NCBI GenBank assembly: GCA_035946615.1 | Contig: DASYZB010000086.1 | Span: 1-51,172 of the forward strand | DNA: 51,172 bases | Reading direction: 5' to 3' | DNA from: Verrucomicrobiia bacterium | GTDB taxonomy: Bacteria > Verrucomicrobiota > Verrucomicrobiia > Limisphaerales > UBA8199 | Position numbers and translations under genes: made by a program | In this document: positions 9,412-17,529 of the stretch, piece after piece | How the letters are laid out: every line of letters begins with the position of its first letter | Position numbering within the stretch: position 1 is the first letter of the stretch | The notes under the pieces: generated by a model | The model's database searches: none | What the model saw: only the letters and a program-made list of their open reading frames with translations | Told to the model about the DNA's origin: nothing

Positions 9412-9585
9412 GATGAGCAATCAGGTTTATATCTCTCTTGAATCCAGCACGAATCTCGTCAGTTGGACTGATGCCACCAACGGCGTTATGGCGGACCGGA
9501 CGTCGCGCGGTTCTTCCGCATTCGCATTGGAAAACCCAACGGACCAATATCAGCTTCGCGATTGAATCCCTTCGTGGAATTCGTG
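9412..9585 (+). pseudogene. Frameshifted tail fragment of a secreted protein (ESSTNL...FFRIRI)
   Basis: On the plus strand one frame from 9412 reads SNQVYISLESSTNLVSWTDATNGV; after a single frameshift the neighbouring frame reads DVARFFRIRIGKPNGPIS. Read together these make the usual C-terminal module of verrucomicrobial secreted proteins, where an ESSTNLV-x-W segment is followed by a terminal FFRIRI strand. No signal peptide or upstream domain is present, and the frame upstream is not protein-like. The fragment fills most of the stretch between the MoxR gene and the response regulator gene. It is called from pattern recognition only. Confidence 0.45.
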
Positions 9586-9660
9586 CAATTCGCGCCATGA
9601 ATTTCGCGGCAGGGGACCGTCCTGATAGATGATTGGCACAAGGAGTGCTCTTTCAAACCT

Positions 9661-10362
9661 ATGAATGTCCGCAGTACCGTTCTGCCTTTAGATGACGAAC
9701 TCGCCGGGTCGCAGGCACAGCGTTTCGGCAAAGAGCAAATCCTCATCGTCGAGGACGATCCTACCATCGCGCAGGACCTAAAGTACAAGCTCCAGAACCT
9801 CGATTACGAAGTGGCTGGCATCACGCCTTCAGCCGAGGAGGCAATCGTCCTAGCCCAGAGTCTGAAACCGGACCTGGTGCTCATGGACATCCACTTGGCC
9901 GGCGAGATGGACGGCATCCAGGCCGCCGAGCAAATCCGCACGTTGCGAGTCCCGATTGTTTACGTCAGCGGCTACTATGACGGTCCCGTGCTCCAGCGGG
10001 CTCAGCGCACCGAGCCCTATGGTTACATTCTAAAGCCCTACCGAACCGAGGACCTCAGAATATCGGTCGAGATGAGTCTGCAGAGACACCGGGCGGAGCA
10101 GGAACGAGAGCGATTGCTCCAGCGATTCCAAGAAGTGCTGGCCAGCCTTAAAACGCTGACCGGGCGGCTGTCGATTTGCTGCTATTGCAAGAAAATTAAA
10201 GACGAGGCCGGCGACTGGCCGGACGTTGAAACCTACGTCATGAAGCATTCCCATGCGTCCTTCACCCACGGGATGTGTCCGGACTGCCTGACGCGATTAC
10301 AAAAACGGATCGACGCCATTGACAAAGTGGATGCCGCTTCAGGATCGGTCGTTTTAGGTTAA
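9661..10362 (+). CDS. Response regulator with a C-terminal Cys-cluster domain
   Basis: A 233-residue protein. Residues about 25-145 form a receiver domain: the acidic pair in ILIVEDDPTIAQ, the phospho-acceptor Asp in LVLMDIHLAG, the conserved Ser in VYVSGYY and the Lys in YILKPYR. A coiled-coil linker (QRHRAEQERERLLQRFQEVLASLK) leads to a terminal motif LSICCYCKKIKDEAGDW...FTHGMCPDCL with two Cys pairs. This terminal motif recurs at the ends of histidine kinases and receiver proteins in environmental bacteria and is probably zinc-binding; its role is not known. There is no HTH or enzymatic output. An AAGGAG lies about 15 nt before the ATG, farther than usual. No partner kinase lies nearby. 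Confidence 0.85.
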   Translation: MNVRSTVLPLDDELAGSQAQRFGKEQILIVEDDPTIAQDLKYKLQNLDYEVAGITPSAEEAIVLAQSLKPDLVLMDIHLAGEMDGIQAAEQIRTLRVPIVYVSGYYDGPVLQRAQRTEPYGYILKPYRTEDLRISVEMSLQRHRAEQERERLLQRFQEVLASLKTLTGRLSICCYCKKIKDEAGDWPDVETYVMKHSHASFTHGMCPDCLTRLQKRIDAIDKVDAASGSVVLG

Positions 10363-10437
10363 TATTCCCGGGTCCTCCATCACTGCGTAGTTCCTGATGA
10401 TTCACCGAACCTCCTAGCTCAACCATCGGCCGTCCAT

Positions 10438-10791
10438 TCAACCCCGATACACACAACGCGCAGTGCATGTTTCAGCGACCGCGACCTCGGTCAGGCCGGG
10501 CAGTTTGGGCTTGAGCCGGTCCCATATCCAAATGGCAATGTTCTCGCTGGTCGGGTTTTCCAAGCCACGGACCTTGTTGAGGTAATTATGGTCGAGCTGT
10601 TCCCAGAGCGGCTTGAATGCCTCTGTTATATCGGCGTAATCTATTACCCAGCCCAGTTTCGGATCGCACGGGCCGTCGATGACAATCTCGACTTGGAAAC
10701 TGTGGCCATGCAGACGCCGGCATTTATGGGACCTGGGCAAACGCGGCAAGAGGTGCGCCGCCTCGAATTGAAACATTTTGCGTAGCTCCAT
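10438..10791 (-). CDS. queD: 6-carboxytetrahydropterin synthase (QueD/PTPS family)
   Basis: A 117-residue protein of normal family length. It shows the zinc triad His13 (FEAAHLLP), His28 and His30 (RRLHGHSF), the catalytic Cys24 in [10 protein letters not shown], the LDHNYLN segment and the substrate-binding NPTSENIA. QueD converts 7,8-dihydroneopterin triphosphate to 6-carboxy-tetrahydropterin, an early step towards queuosine and other deazapurines in the cytoplasm. It starts 6 bp after the LuxC-like gene and is presumably cotranscribed with it, a curious pairing. Other PTPS-family activities are possible, since no other queuosine gene is in the window. Confidence 0.88.
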   Translation of the reverse strand: MELRKMFQFEAAHLLPRLPRSHKCRRLHGHSFQVEIVIDGPCDPKLGWVIDYADITEAFKPLWEQLDHNYLNKVRGLENPTSENIAIWIWDRLKPKLPGLTEVAVAETCTARCVYRG

Positions 10792-10797
10792 TTTGTC

Positions 10798-12162
10798 TCA
10801 ACCCTGTTCCCAATCCGACCATACAACCAAGTCCGCCAGGGCCAGACGGCCATCATGCCGCCAGGCCAGGGGCGGTTGCTGCATTTGGCCCAGCGGACAG
10901 ACCCGCGTCACACCCCAGCGGGCCAGCTCGGTTGCCAGTTCATGAACCCGTTGCTCGGGGGAGGCCAGCCCCACCGTCGAGACTCTGCCGCGAAAAGCAT
11001 CGGCGTGTTGCAATGCCTCGCTCACACCTGCAACCGGCTTCACATAAATGAAACGGTACAGGCAGGAAAGCTGGAACCGGGGGTCGGCTTCATAAACAAC
11101 TGTCCAAGCGGTCGCGCCTTTGCTCGACCACACGCGCGTCCCGGGCGAGTTGGCGGCGCGCAGTTCGTAAATGGCCCGGCGCGAGGCGATGGCCGCCGCT
11201 GCCTCGGCGGGCGGTTGGCCGCGCGGCTCGACCGCTTCGCGTTCGGCCATTTCCTCCGCGAGCAATTCGCCGAATTTTTCCGGCGTCGAAGCTCCGCCTT
11301 CTTGCACGTAGATCACATGGGGCGAGAGGCAGCCGAGCTGGTCCCAGGCCGCCACATCGAGGGCTGCGCGCGCCGCGAGTTTTCTGGCGTTCCAACCGGT
11401 GACGGCCTCATGGGCGACGTACGCAAAGCTAACACGGTGTCCATATCCTAAGAGCCGCGTCTTCGGGGGGACCCGCCGCCGAATGTCCTCCAAGGTCTGA
11501 TCGCTGCCGGTTGCGATTACGCAATCTGCCTCGGCAAAAAGCGCCTGCTCGCATTGGGCATCGCCTCCGCGCCATTCGGCGATTTCAATGCAGGCGCCCA
11601 GCTTGGGGTCGGCGTCGTAAATGGAGTGGGCCAGGAGCCGCGGGAGCAAGGCGGCGCCGCTGGCGCACTTCACAAATTGGGCTGAGCGCGCCAACACGCC
11701 CAGGATGATGCTCATGAAAGCAGGGCTCGGCAAATTCCCCGCTGCGATGTGCGCCAGAAGCTCCGGCCCGGTCGCCAGCGCGGCGCGATTGGCCTTTTGC
11801 TCATGCTCGCTGGCGGTCATTTTGTCGAGGCGGTGGGCGTGGCCGAGGTCCTGGTTCAACAGCGTCTCAAAGGCATGCGGCGTCAATGTCTTGAAAAACC
11901 CGTCCAATCCCGAGGCCAAAGTTGCGCTGGAAAAGCCGGTCGAGCCGGAGCCTTTCTCGAGGGCGAGTTTGCGGAACGGAAACTCGGGGTTGAGCCAGCT
12001 TTTCGCCAACTCGCTCAGGAGGTGGACCAGGCTGTGGGTCGAGCGGTGGGCCAGGTAACGTTCGCGATTGCGTTTCAGTGTTTGGCACGCTTCCCCAATC
12101 AAGGCAGGGTTGACGGCAGCTTCCGGAGGCAGATCGGCGATAAAATAATCAGGCAGGTTCAT
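10798..12162 (-). CDS. LuxC-like acyl-CoA reductase
   Basis: 454 residues from the ATG at 12162, preceded by an AAGAG-type ribosome site; a TTG at 12165 is also in frame. The protein matches the acyl-CoA/acyl-protein reductase (LuxC, aldehyde dehydrogenase-like) family: a cofactor-binding region (IATGSDQTLEDIRRRVPP), the nucleophile-bearing segment WDQLGCLSPHVIYVQEGG with its Cys, and the FYRFIYVK-like C-terminal part. LuxC reduces an acyl thioester handed over by LuxE to a fatty aldehyde. The gene overlaps the LuxE-like gene by 14 bp, so translation is probably coupled. No luciferase or transferase gene accompanies them. Confidence 0.82.
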   Translation of the reverse strand: MNLPDYFIADLPPEAAVNPALIGEACQTLKRNRERYLAHRSTHSLVHLLSELAKSWLNPEFPFRKLALEKGSGSTGFSSATLASGLDGFFKTLTPHAFETLLNQDLGHAHRLDKMTASEHEQKANRAALATGPELLAHIAAGNLPSPAFMSIILGVLARSAQFVKCASGAALLPRLLAHSIYDADPKLGACIEIAEWRGGDAQCEQALFAEADCVIATGSDQTLEDIRRRVPPKTRLLGYGHRVSFAYVAHEAVTGWNARKLAARAALDVAAWDQLGCLSPHVIYVQEGGASTPEKFGELLAEEMAEREAVEPRGQPPAEAAAAIASRRAIYELRAANSPGTRVWSSKGATAWTVVYEADPRFQLSCLYRFIYVKPVAGVSEALQHADAFRGRVSTVGLASPEQRVHELATELARWGVTRVCPLGQMQQPPLAWRHDGRLALADLVVWSDWEQG

Positions 12163-13399
12163 CAAGGTGCTCTTTTGAAACCTCGCACGCCATCAGTGAG
12201 CAGCCGCGCGGCTCGGCCAGGGCTGCCCGGCCCAATAACTCAAAGCGGTTGCCTCGGCGTACGGCCAAATCTTCAGTTTGGATAGCCAGGACAGAATAGA
12301 CATTGGCCAGATCGAAGATGCGAAGCAAACCGGTCTCGCCATCACTCACCTCTCTGCCACTCTCAGGCGAAATAACCTGCGCTCGGGCCCAGGGTGGGAA
12401 ATGGAAGGCCCCCTGCGCCCGAGACGAGGGCACTCCGATGGCAGCACGCTCGCCAGACCTTGCCAAGAGGGCATGGGCGCCGTGCGCACTTGCCACGCTA
12501 TCATAGGCTTGCGAGCTTAACTCGCTCATCCCATATTCGCTAATCACCCTATTTTCTGGAACGCCGAGGATGGAATCCATCCACTCGTGCAACTCAGCTT
12601 TAGATAAGCTGCGTGATCGGCCCTTGTAACCGCCGGTCTCCATGACGCGCGACCCGGGCGGCAGCCGAACTCGAAGAGCCCGAGCCTCAAGACTGTCGAG
12701 CAAGTGCACGAATAAAAACGCGGTGCCGAGCAGTAAAACAGGCCGCTCAAGTTCGATCCCTTCCTGTAAAACCTCGAGCGCCCCTGCAATATCCAGCGTC
12801 CACGCCCCATCTTCACTGAGGCTGCCCAGAAATATAGTGTCAGGCGCGCCTAATTGGCGCCGAATCGTCTCGCACATATAGGCCAGCGATGAATGAGGCG
12901 CTTGGGTTGGATTGGGTACGAGCATTACCAGACGAGGGGCGGCCGGCTGGCTTCGGCCACTCGGGCTGCACTCGGTCCATTCCGGGAGCAAATGCTTTTG
13001 GAACCAGGGCCATAGCGAGGCTTCATAAATGGCAAGCGACTCTGTATGATGCCAATGCCGGCTTGGCCGATGCTCGCTGGTGCCGCTCGAGTGGAAGACT
13101 GCCGTCCCCTCACGCGCGCCAAGGCAGGAAAACTCGAATTCCTTGAATGCGGAAGCCGGCGCGGCGGGAATCTCCTGCCAACTTACCACATTGGCGGGGC
13201 TCATGCCCCGGCGCTCGCAAAGTTTGCGGTACGGGACATTGTTCTTGAACTGAAGGTCGAACAGTTCGAGGGCTAGGCGGTTGAATTCCGACCCAAGCGC
13301 CGGTCCGAAGGCCGCCATATTTGCGGTTGGCTCATTGCATCCACGAATAAACTCGCGGAGGCGCTCGCCGAATTCCTTGAAACTAAAAATAGGACTCAT
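12149..13399 (-). CDS. LuxE-like acyl-protein synthetase
   Basis: 416 residues from the ATG at 13399. Typical LuxE features are the segment VVSWQEIPAAPASAFKEFE, then the adenylation-like loop FHSSGTSEHRPSRHW, and the later MSELSSQAYD motif (EYGMSELSSQ) of acyl-adenylate-forming enzymes. LuxE activates a fatty acid with ATP and passes the acyl group to the reductase. Here it sits directly ahead of the LuxC-like gene. LuxE/LuxC pairs without luciferase occur in several non-luminous bacteria and presumably make aldehydes or alcohols for lipids or secondary products; the product in this organism is unknown. Confidence 0.82.
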   Translation of the reverse strand: MSPIFSFKEFGERLREFIRGCNEPTANMAAFGPALGSEFNRLALELFDLQFKNNVPYRKLCERRGMSPANVVSWQEIPAAPASAFKEFEFSCLGAREGTAVFHSSGTSEHRPSRHWHHTESLAIYEASLWPWFQKHLLPEWTECSPSGRSQPAAPRLVMLVPNPTQAPHSSLAYMCETIRRQLGAPDTIFLGSLSEDGAWTLDIAGALEVLQEGIELERPVLLLGTAFLFVHLLDSLEARALRVRLPPGSRVMETGGYKGRSRSLSKAELHEWMDSILGVPENRVISEYGMSELSSQAYDSVASAHGAHALLARSGERAAIGVPSSRAQGAFHFPPWARAQVISPESGREVSDGETGLLRIFDLANVYSVLAIQTEDLAVRRGNRFELLGRAALAEPRGCSLMACEVSKEHLDEPA

Positions 13400-13441
13400 G
13401 CGGTTTTATTGCCGGCTGGTTTTCCGCCACAGCCTGGGATG

Positions 13442-13471
13442 AATATATACCGGCGGGAAGTTTGAGGGCAA
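13442..13471 (-). promoter_or_regulatory. Possible promoter of the LuxE-LuxC-QueD operon
   Basis: Reading the minus strand, TTGCCC (13471-13466) is followed after 16-18 bp by TATATATT (from 13449), about 45 bp before the LuxE ATG at 13399. The spacing and hexamers fit a sigma-70 type promoter, but the AT-rich patch is the only evidence and no start site is known. Confidence 0.35.
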
Positions 13472-13495
13472 ACTATTCCACTGCTACAAGAAATA

Positions 13496-15583
13496 CTATC
13501 TTTGTGATGGAGCCGGGCTGAACCGCGCCACAAACCCACCGTCGAGGGCAATGTGGACCTTGAGGGTTTGATCGGATGAGACTTGCAGGTTTTCCATGGT
13601 GAGGTGGTTGGGGTCGGTCTCGGCATCGGGCGCATCTTTCCAGAGGTCGGCCCGGTATTGTCCGGCGCCCAGGAAAGTGAGTGGCAGGTCGAGGTCGCGA
13701 GGGTGCCGGGCCGACATGCAGCCGATATACCAGGTTTTGCCTTTCCGGCGCGCGGTCACGAGCAACTCGCCGACCTTGCCTTCCAGGACGCGCGTTTGGT
13801 CCCACCAGGTGGGCACGAGTTTGAGAAAATCGAATCCGGGCTGGCCTTCGTAAGCTGTGGGGTAGTCGGCGAGCATGGGGTTGGGATTGTCGAAGCAGAC
13901 GTACATTGCCAGATGATGGCAGCGGGTGCCGAGGACGTTCGGGGCGATGTTGTGGGGCTTGAACGCGGCGCGCGTCACGGCCCTGAATCCGCCCAGATGA
14001 TAGTCCATCGGCCCGGCGATGAGCCGGGTGAAGGCCATGTTGAGGTTGTGCTCCGGCGTGCAGCGGTCACTCCACTTAAGGTATTCCAGATTGAGCGCCC
14101 CTTCATGGTTCATCAGGTTGGGGTAGGTGCGCTGCCAACCCGTCGGCTTCCAGACGCCGTGGAAATGAATCAGCAGGTGGTGACGGGCGGCAGCTTGCAG
14201 AATGGATTCGGCGAACTCGACGGATTCCTGGTCGTCGTGGTCGAAGAAATCCACCATCATGCCGCTCCAGCCCATTTTCTCGAACGCCGTGAAGGCCTCC
14301 TCAACTCGCCCGCGCAATGCCCCCTGGTGGACCCAAGTCCAGAGCCGCACATGCTTCGATTGCGCATAACGGCGAATGGCCGGCAAGTCGAAGTCCGCCC
14401 GAGTCCGTGTAACATCGGTGTCGGGGCCGGGAGCCACGCCCAAGTTGGATTGAAAATACCAGGGGGAGACCGTCTTCTCGTCTGAAGTCAGTGAGTGAGT
14501 CGGAATTCCATTGCGCGCGCAAAAATCGATGTATTTTTTTGCCATCGCGAACGAGAGAATCGGCAGGGTGCGGTGGCCGTCGTAAACGTCGCCATTCCAC
14601 CAAGAGAAGGTGATTTTGCCTGGTTTAATCCACGACACATCTTTAATGACCGAAGTCTCGTTCAGGCAATAGGTGGTGCTGGATTCCAGAAGCGCTCCGG
14701 GATGGTCGGCCACCAGCACGACGCGCCAGGGCGTCAGCATAGGCAAGGGCCGCACGACCTTGGCGCCGTCGGGGCGTGGCGTGAGTTTGCAGACCAGCTC
14801 GCCGCCGGTGGTGGGGCTGGCCGGGCGCATCAGGGACATTCCGGCGTAATGACGCAGCGCCGCCTCGGTGATGGCTGCGTAGGTGCCATCGTCCCAGGAA
14901 AAGGTCAGGGGCATGTCCAGCAGCACGTCTGGGGGCAATTCGCGGCACGCCACGGTGGTCACGTTGTGTTCGTGGGAAGTGCGGTAGCTTTCGAGATACT
15001 GCGCATAGGCCGTGGGCTCGCCTTCAATCCGGAACGAGGTCGTTTCGTCCGCGATAGTTACGGTCTGGGCGCCGGCGTTTTTGGGCAACTCATAACGGAA
15101 TGCAACGGCGTCGTTGTAACAACGGAACACTACGTCGAGCCGGCGATGTTGAGGTGTTTCCAGGATGAACCGGGTTTCGCGGAAATGGTCATCAGCGTGA
15201 TCCGCCTTGCCGAACAAGACAGGGATGCGACGGTTCAGCGAGCGGGGGCGCTCGCGGAGCACCTGGACGCCTGCCAGCAACTCACCGGCGTCGGTCGTTT
15301 GCAGACCCAGGGCGCAGTTGGTCAGGATCGGTTTGTCGTGAAACCACGCGGCCCATTGCGGGCGGTCAGCCGAACCCGGCACCGGCATCTGGATCGAGAC
15401 GCGGATGCGGTTATCGGGCGAGGCGATTCGGTAAAGGGTCTCGGCTCGGGAAACGAACGCGCTCAAGCCAAGTAGCACGCAGGCGATTGCCGTGCCAAGC
15501 CAAGTAGCTTTTCCTGGTAGAGTGGGAACTCTCAAACGGCATAGAGACCTGCCGATGGGTTGAGTGCAGGAGGTGGTTGTCAT
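13496..15583 (-). CDS. Glycoside hydrolase family 97 (SusB-like)
   Basis: 695 residues with an N-terminal export signal (hydrophobic stretch WLGTAIACVLLGLSAF). The N-terminal beta-sandwich begins with the family-typical LYRIASPDNRIRVSIQ. The barrel contains FSWWNGDVYDG, LWTWVHQGAL, GWSGMMVDFFDHDDQ and LIHFHGVWKPTGWQRTYPNLMNHEGALNLEY. In the retaining GH97 alpha-galactosidase branch the nucleophile is an Asp in the VDF-x-DRDDQ stretch, and the same stretch (VDFFDHDDQ) is present, suggesting a retaining enzyme; the inverting alpha-glucosidase branch uses a Glu instead. The product probably acts on alpha-linked galacto- or gluco-oligosaccharides in the periplasm. It stands alone, without SusC/D genes. 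Confidence 0.9.
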   Translation of the reverse strand: MTTTSCTQPIGRSLCRLRVPTLPGKATWLGTAIACVLLGLSAFVSRAETLYRIASPDNRIRVSIQMPVPGSADRPQWAAWFHDKPILTNCALGLQTTDAGELLAGVQVLRERPRSLNRRIPVLFGKADHADDHFRETRFILETPQHRRLDVVFRCYNDAVAFRYELPKNAGAQTVTIADETTSFRIEGEPTAYAQYLESYRTSHEHNVTTVACRELPPDVLLDMPLTFSWDDGTYAAITEAALRHYAGMSLMRPASPTTGGELVCKLTPRPDGAKVVRPLPMLTPWRVVLVADHPGALLESSTTYCLNETSVIKDVSWIKPGKITFSWWNGDVYDGHRTLPILSFAMAKKYIDFCARNGIPTHSLTSDEKTVSPWYFQSNLGVAPGPDTDVTRTRADFDLPAIRRYAQSKHVRLWTWVHQGALRGRVEEAFTAFEKMGWSGMMVDFFDHDDQESVEFAESILQAAARHHLLIHFHGVWKPTGWQRTYPNLMNHEGALNLEYLKWSDRCTPEHNLNMAFTRLIAGPMDYHLGGFRAVTRAAFKPHNIAPNVLGTRCHHLAMYVCFDNPNPMLADYPTAYEGQPGFDFLKLVPTWWDQTRVLEGKVGELLVTARRKGKTWYIGCMSARHPRDLDLPLTFLGAGQYRADLWKDAPDAETDPNHLTMENLQVSSDQTLKVHIALDGGFVARFSPAPSQR

Positions 15584-15623
15584 GGGCCGAGAGTACCTCC
15601 GCTGCCGCTGACTGCGCGAGTGT

Positions 15624-15960
15624 TTAATCGCCAGAGTTGTGAAGCCTATGGCCGGCCGAATCGATAAGTGTCGGCGTGATCAGGACCAGCAGCGACTTGG
15701 GCGAGTTGCCCCCTGCCTCGAAAGGAGTTCCCGATTCATCGAGCGGATTGCCAAGCAATAAACTTTGCCCGGCGCGGACCTTAACCGCCGGCGCGGAAAT
15801 CTCCCTGACCCGAAAATGCGGGACGGTCCAACGCGTTTGGCCATTACACTCATGCCGCCAGTGGCTTCCACCACATCTTTCAACGCCACCACTGAGTCGC
15901 GCGATAAAGTTTCCGGATGACGTGGACGAAAAGACAGGGTGGTTTTGTCCCAAAACGGGC
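15624..15960 (-). pseudogene. Frameshifted C-terminal remnant of a secretin-like (GspD family) protein
   Basis: On the minus strand, one frame reads ETLSRDSVVALKDVVEATGGMSVMAKRV and the neighbouring frame continues as FRVREISAPAVKV, then AGQSLLLGNP, then SLLVLITPTLIDSAGHRLH. The last part is the usual C-terminal end of secretin-type outer-membrane channels (a gate strand followed by LLVLITPTLIDPAGNR in relatives). A single frameshift near 15825 separates the halves, and no start or N-domains are present. The remnant lies right after the ECF sigma factor stop. An alternative is a small real gene using only the second frame, which I consider unlikely. Confidence 0.45.
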
Positions 15961-15985
15961 TGGTGGCGCTAGTGATTGGGTTGCT

Positions 15986-16579
15986 TCAAGAGGCTTGCGC
16001 CAATTCGCCCAGCCCGGCGCGCAGTTGTAGCCGCGCGCGATAGATGCGAGTCTCGACTGCCTTGACCGAGCAATTGAGGATGGCAGCGATTTCCGCCTGC
16101 GACATCTCCTCGTACACGGCCAGAATAAGCGGTTGCCGCAACTCCTGTGGCAGCGCTGCAACGGCCTTTCGCACCGCGTTAGCGCGTTCCTGGGTTTGCA
16201 GGTTCTGGTCGGGCGCCCGGTCGAGAGAAGGGAGGCTGTCCTTTAGAGCCGCCTCGGACTGGCCGTTTTCGGCATCGAGAGAGACTTGAGGATGTCTCGA
16301 ACGCCAGCGGTAACGATCCCGGACCAGGTTGCTGGCAATAGCATAAAACCAGGTGGTGAACTTCTGGTTTGGATCGAATTTCGCCCTGTTTTGATAAATT
16401 CTGGCGAACGTTTCCTGGGCCAGATCGGCGGCGTCATCCTCATCTTGCAACGAGCGGAGGAGATAATGGAAAAGCTTCTGCGCATGGCGTGCCATCAAAG
16501 CGTTTAAAGCAGCTTCATGGCCCTCCGCCAATAGGGCCATGTCGCGCGTATCCAGTTCGTCCGTAGCGGGCTCGTTCAT
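15986..16579 (-). CDS. ECF-type RNA polymerase sigma factor (CnrH-like by context)
   Basis: 197 residues from the ATG at 16579. Region 2 is clear: LFHYLLRSLQDEDDAADLAQETFARIYQ, then KFTTWFYAIASNLVRDRYR. Region 4 follows a 35-residue linker: LPQELRQPLILAVYEEMSQAEIAAILNCSVKAVETRIYRARLQLR, a complete helix-turn-helix. There is no region 1.1 or 3, as in ECF sigma factors. The two genes upstream on the same strand encode a membrane anti-sigma-like protein and a periplasmic sensor-like protein, in the order of cnrY-cnrX-cnrH from Cupriavidus metallidurans. It is the natural candidate to read the shared promoter motif found in front of four units of the neighbouring metal block. Confidence 0.9.
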   Translation of the reverse strand: MNEPATDELDTRDMALLAEGHEAALNALMARHAQKLFHYLLRSLQDEDDAADLAQETFARIYQNRAKFDPNQKFTTWFYAIASNLVRDRYRWRSRHPQVSLDAENGQSEAALKDSLPSLDRAPDQNLQTQERANAVRKAVAALPQELRQPLILAVYEEMSQAEIAAILNCSVKAVETRIYRARLQLRAGLGELAQAS

Positions 16580-16585
16580 GGGCTC

Positions 16586-16710
16586 GTGGAGCGTAGAGCG
16601 TGGAGCGTGAGGTTGAGAGTTCCACGCTCAAAAGTATGCAGGTTCCACGCTCTGGACGGTCCACGCTCGACGCCCGGACGCTCAGCCGGTCTAACGCTCA
16701 CCACGCACCT
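16586..16710. repeat. GGAGCGT / ACGCTCC repeat cluster
   Basis: The stretch between the sigma factor gene and the sensor gene carries repeated gtggagcgt units in one direction (for example gtggagcgtagagcgtggagcgt at 16586-16608, in pieces) and several inverse copies ccacgctc downstream (16621-16665), ending in acgctcaccacgc. It can fold as nested hairpins. A related cluster lies at 24979-25045. It looks like a REP-type extragenic element and may reduce read-through from the sensor gene into the sigma gene. Confidence 0.6.
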
Positions 16711-17185
16711 CCGCCATGGGATGGTGGTGGCGGGTTTCCATTGCCGGGTCGTTCAGGAAGGCCTGCTGCTCGACCCACTCGAGGTAGCGCCGGCCCTCGT
16801 CGGGCGGCATCGCGCGGCTGACTTCCAAAAAATGGTTGAGCATTTCGGCCTCGCAGTCGGCTCGTGTCTTGGCGCGTTCGGCCAATAGGTTCTGGATTTC
16901 GGGCGTCACTGAGGATGCCTGGGAGAGTAATTGCTCGAGCTGCCGGTTTTGCTCGGCAATGCGCAGACAGCGTTGCGCGCACTGAGGCAAGTAGGCCGCG
17001 TGCAGCCTGGTAATGCGCGCGAACTCGGCGTCACTCAAGTGGAACTCCTTTTTCAACCAGGCCAACTCGGGTTGCGGCTGGCTGATCATGGCTCGGCACG
17101 GCGCCGTGCCGAAATAATAGAAGCCTGAAAAGGCCGCAGCGCAGACCAGCAGGCCCGACAATAAAATGAGTGCGCCCTTTTTCAC
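16691..17185 (-). CDS. Periplasmic metal-sensor-like protein (CnrX / Metal_resist type)
   Basis: 164 residues starting at a GTG at 17185 that overlaps the stop of the previous gene (GTGA). An N-terminal membrane anchor (ALILLSGLLVCAAAFSGFYYFG) is followed by an all-helical periplasmic domain: ELAWLKKEFHLSDAEFARITRLHAAYLPQCAQRCLRIAEQNRQ, then VTPEIQNLLAERAKTRADCEAEML and a helix with AMPPDEGRRYLEWV. This is the four-helix layout of the CnrX/CpxP/Spy-like heavy-metal resistance family, with several Cys (QCAQRC, DCEAEM) and a His-rich tail (ETRHHHP) that could bind metal. In the CnrYXH system the equivalent protein senses metal and controls release of the sigma factor; that role is inferred here from gene order. 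Confidence 0.75.
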   Translation of the reverse strand: MKKGALILLSGLLVCAAAFSGFYYFGTAPCRAMISQPQPELAWLKKEFHLSDAEFARITRLHAAYLPQCAQRCLRIAEQNRQLEQLLSQASSVTPEIQNLLAERAKTRADCEAEMLNHFLEVSRAMPPDEGRRYLEWVEQQAFLNDPAMETRHHHPMAEVRGER

Positions 17186-17529
17186 TGTTCTGAAGGAGCC
17201 TTGCGATAGGGATCAATGGACTGCACATAACGAGAACCCAAAGCCGCGTCCAGGCGGCTGGTTTCTCTCTGGGCGGCCCAGGAGCCGGCCATCACCCCCA
17301 GCACCAGCAAAACTGCCACATAGGAACAAGCGAATCGGGGCTGCGGCAGCGCGGCTTCAATGAGGCGGCTCAATGAGGCCAGGAAGGTTGGCGCGGGGCG
17401 AGCTTCCGTTCGAGCGATCCGCTGCCAGACTTGTTCTTCAAAACGCGGCGGGAGCGGGGCATCCACCACCCACTGCTTCAAGACTTTGTCCAGGGCGCGG
17501 TCCTTATCGGGTTCATGATTGGGTTTCAT
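17182..17529 (-). CDS. Single-pass membrane anti-sigma-like protein (CnrY-like by position)
   Basis: 115 residues from the ATG at 17529. A charged N-terminal cytoplasmic part (DRALDKVLKQWVVDAPLPPRFEEQVWQRIA) precedes one transmembrane helix (FACSYVAVLLVLGVMAGSWAA) and a short periplasmic tail. The N-terminal helix with the PLPPRFEEQVWQRI box resembles the sigma-binding part of small anti-sigma factors in these phyla. It overlaps the sensor-like gene by 4 bp and is followed by the ECF sigma gene, the same order as cnrY, cnrX and cnrH. The call rests on topology and context; no catalytic motif is expected. Confidence 0.7.
   Translation of the reverse strand: MKPNHEPDKDRALDKVLKQWVVDAPLPPRFEEQVWQRIARTEARPAPTFLASLSRLIEAALPQPRFACSYVAVLLVLGVMAGSWAAQRETSRLDAALGSRYVQSIDPYRKAPSEQ

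Noticed and set aside
10798-13399. Bioluminescence operon
   Set aside because: Only LuxE- and LuxC-like genes are present; there is no luxA, luxB, luxD or luxG in the window.
16586-16710. CRISPR array at the ggagcgt repeats
   Set aside because: Units are short, partly inverted and not evenly spaced, with no spacers of constant length and no cas genes.
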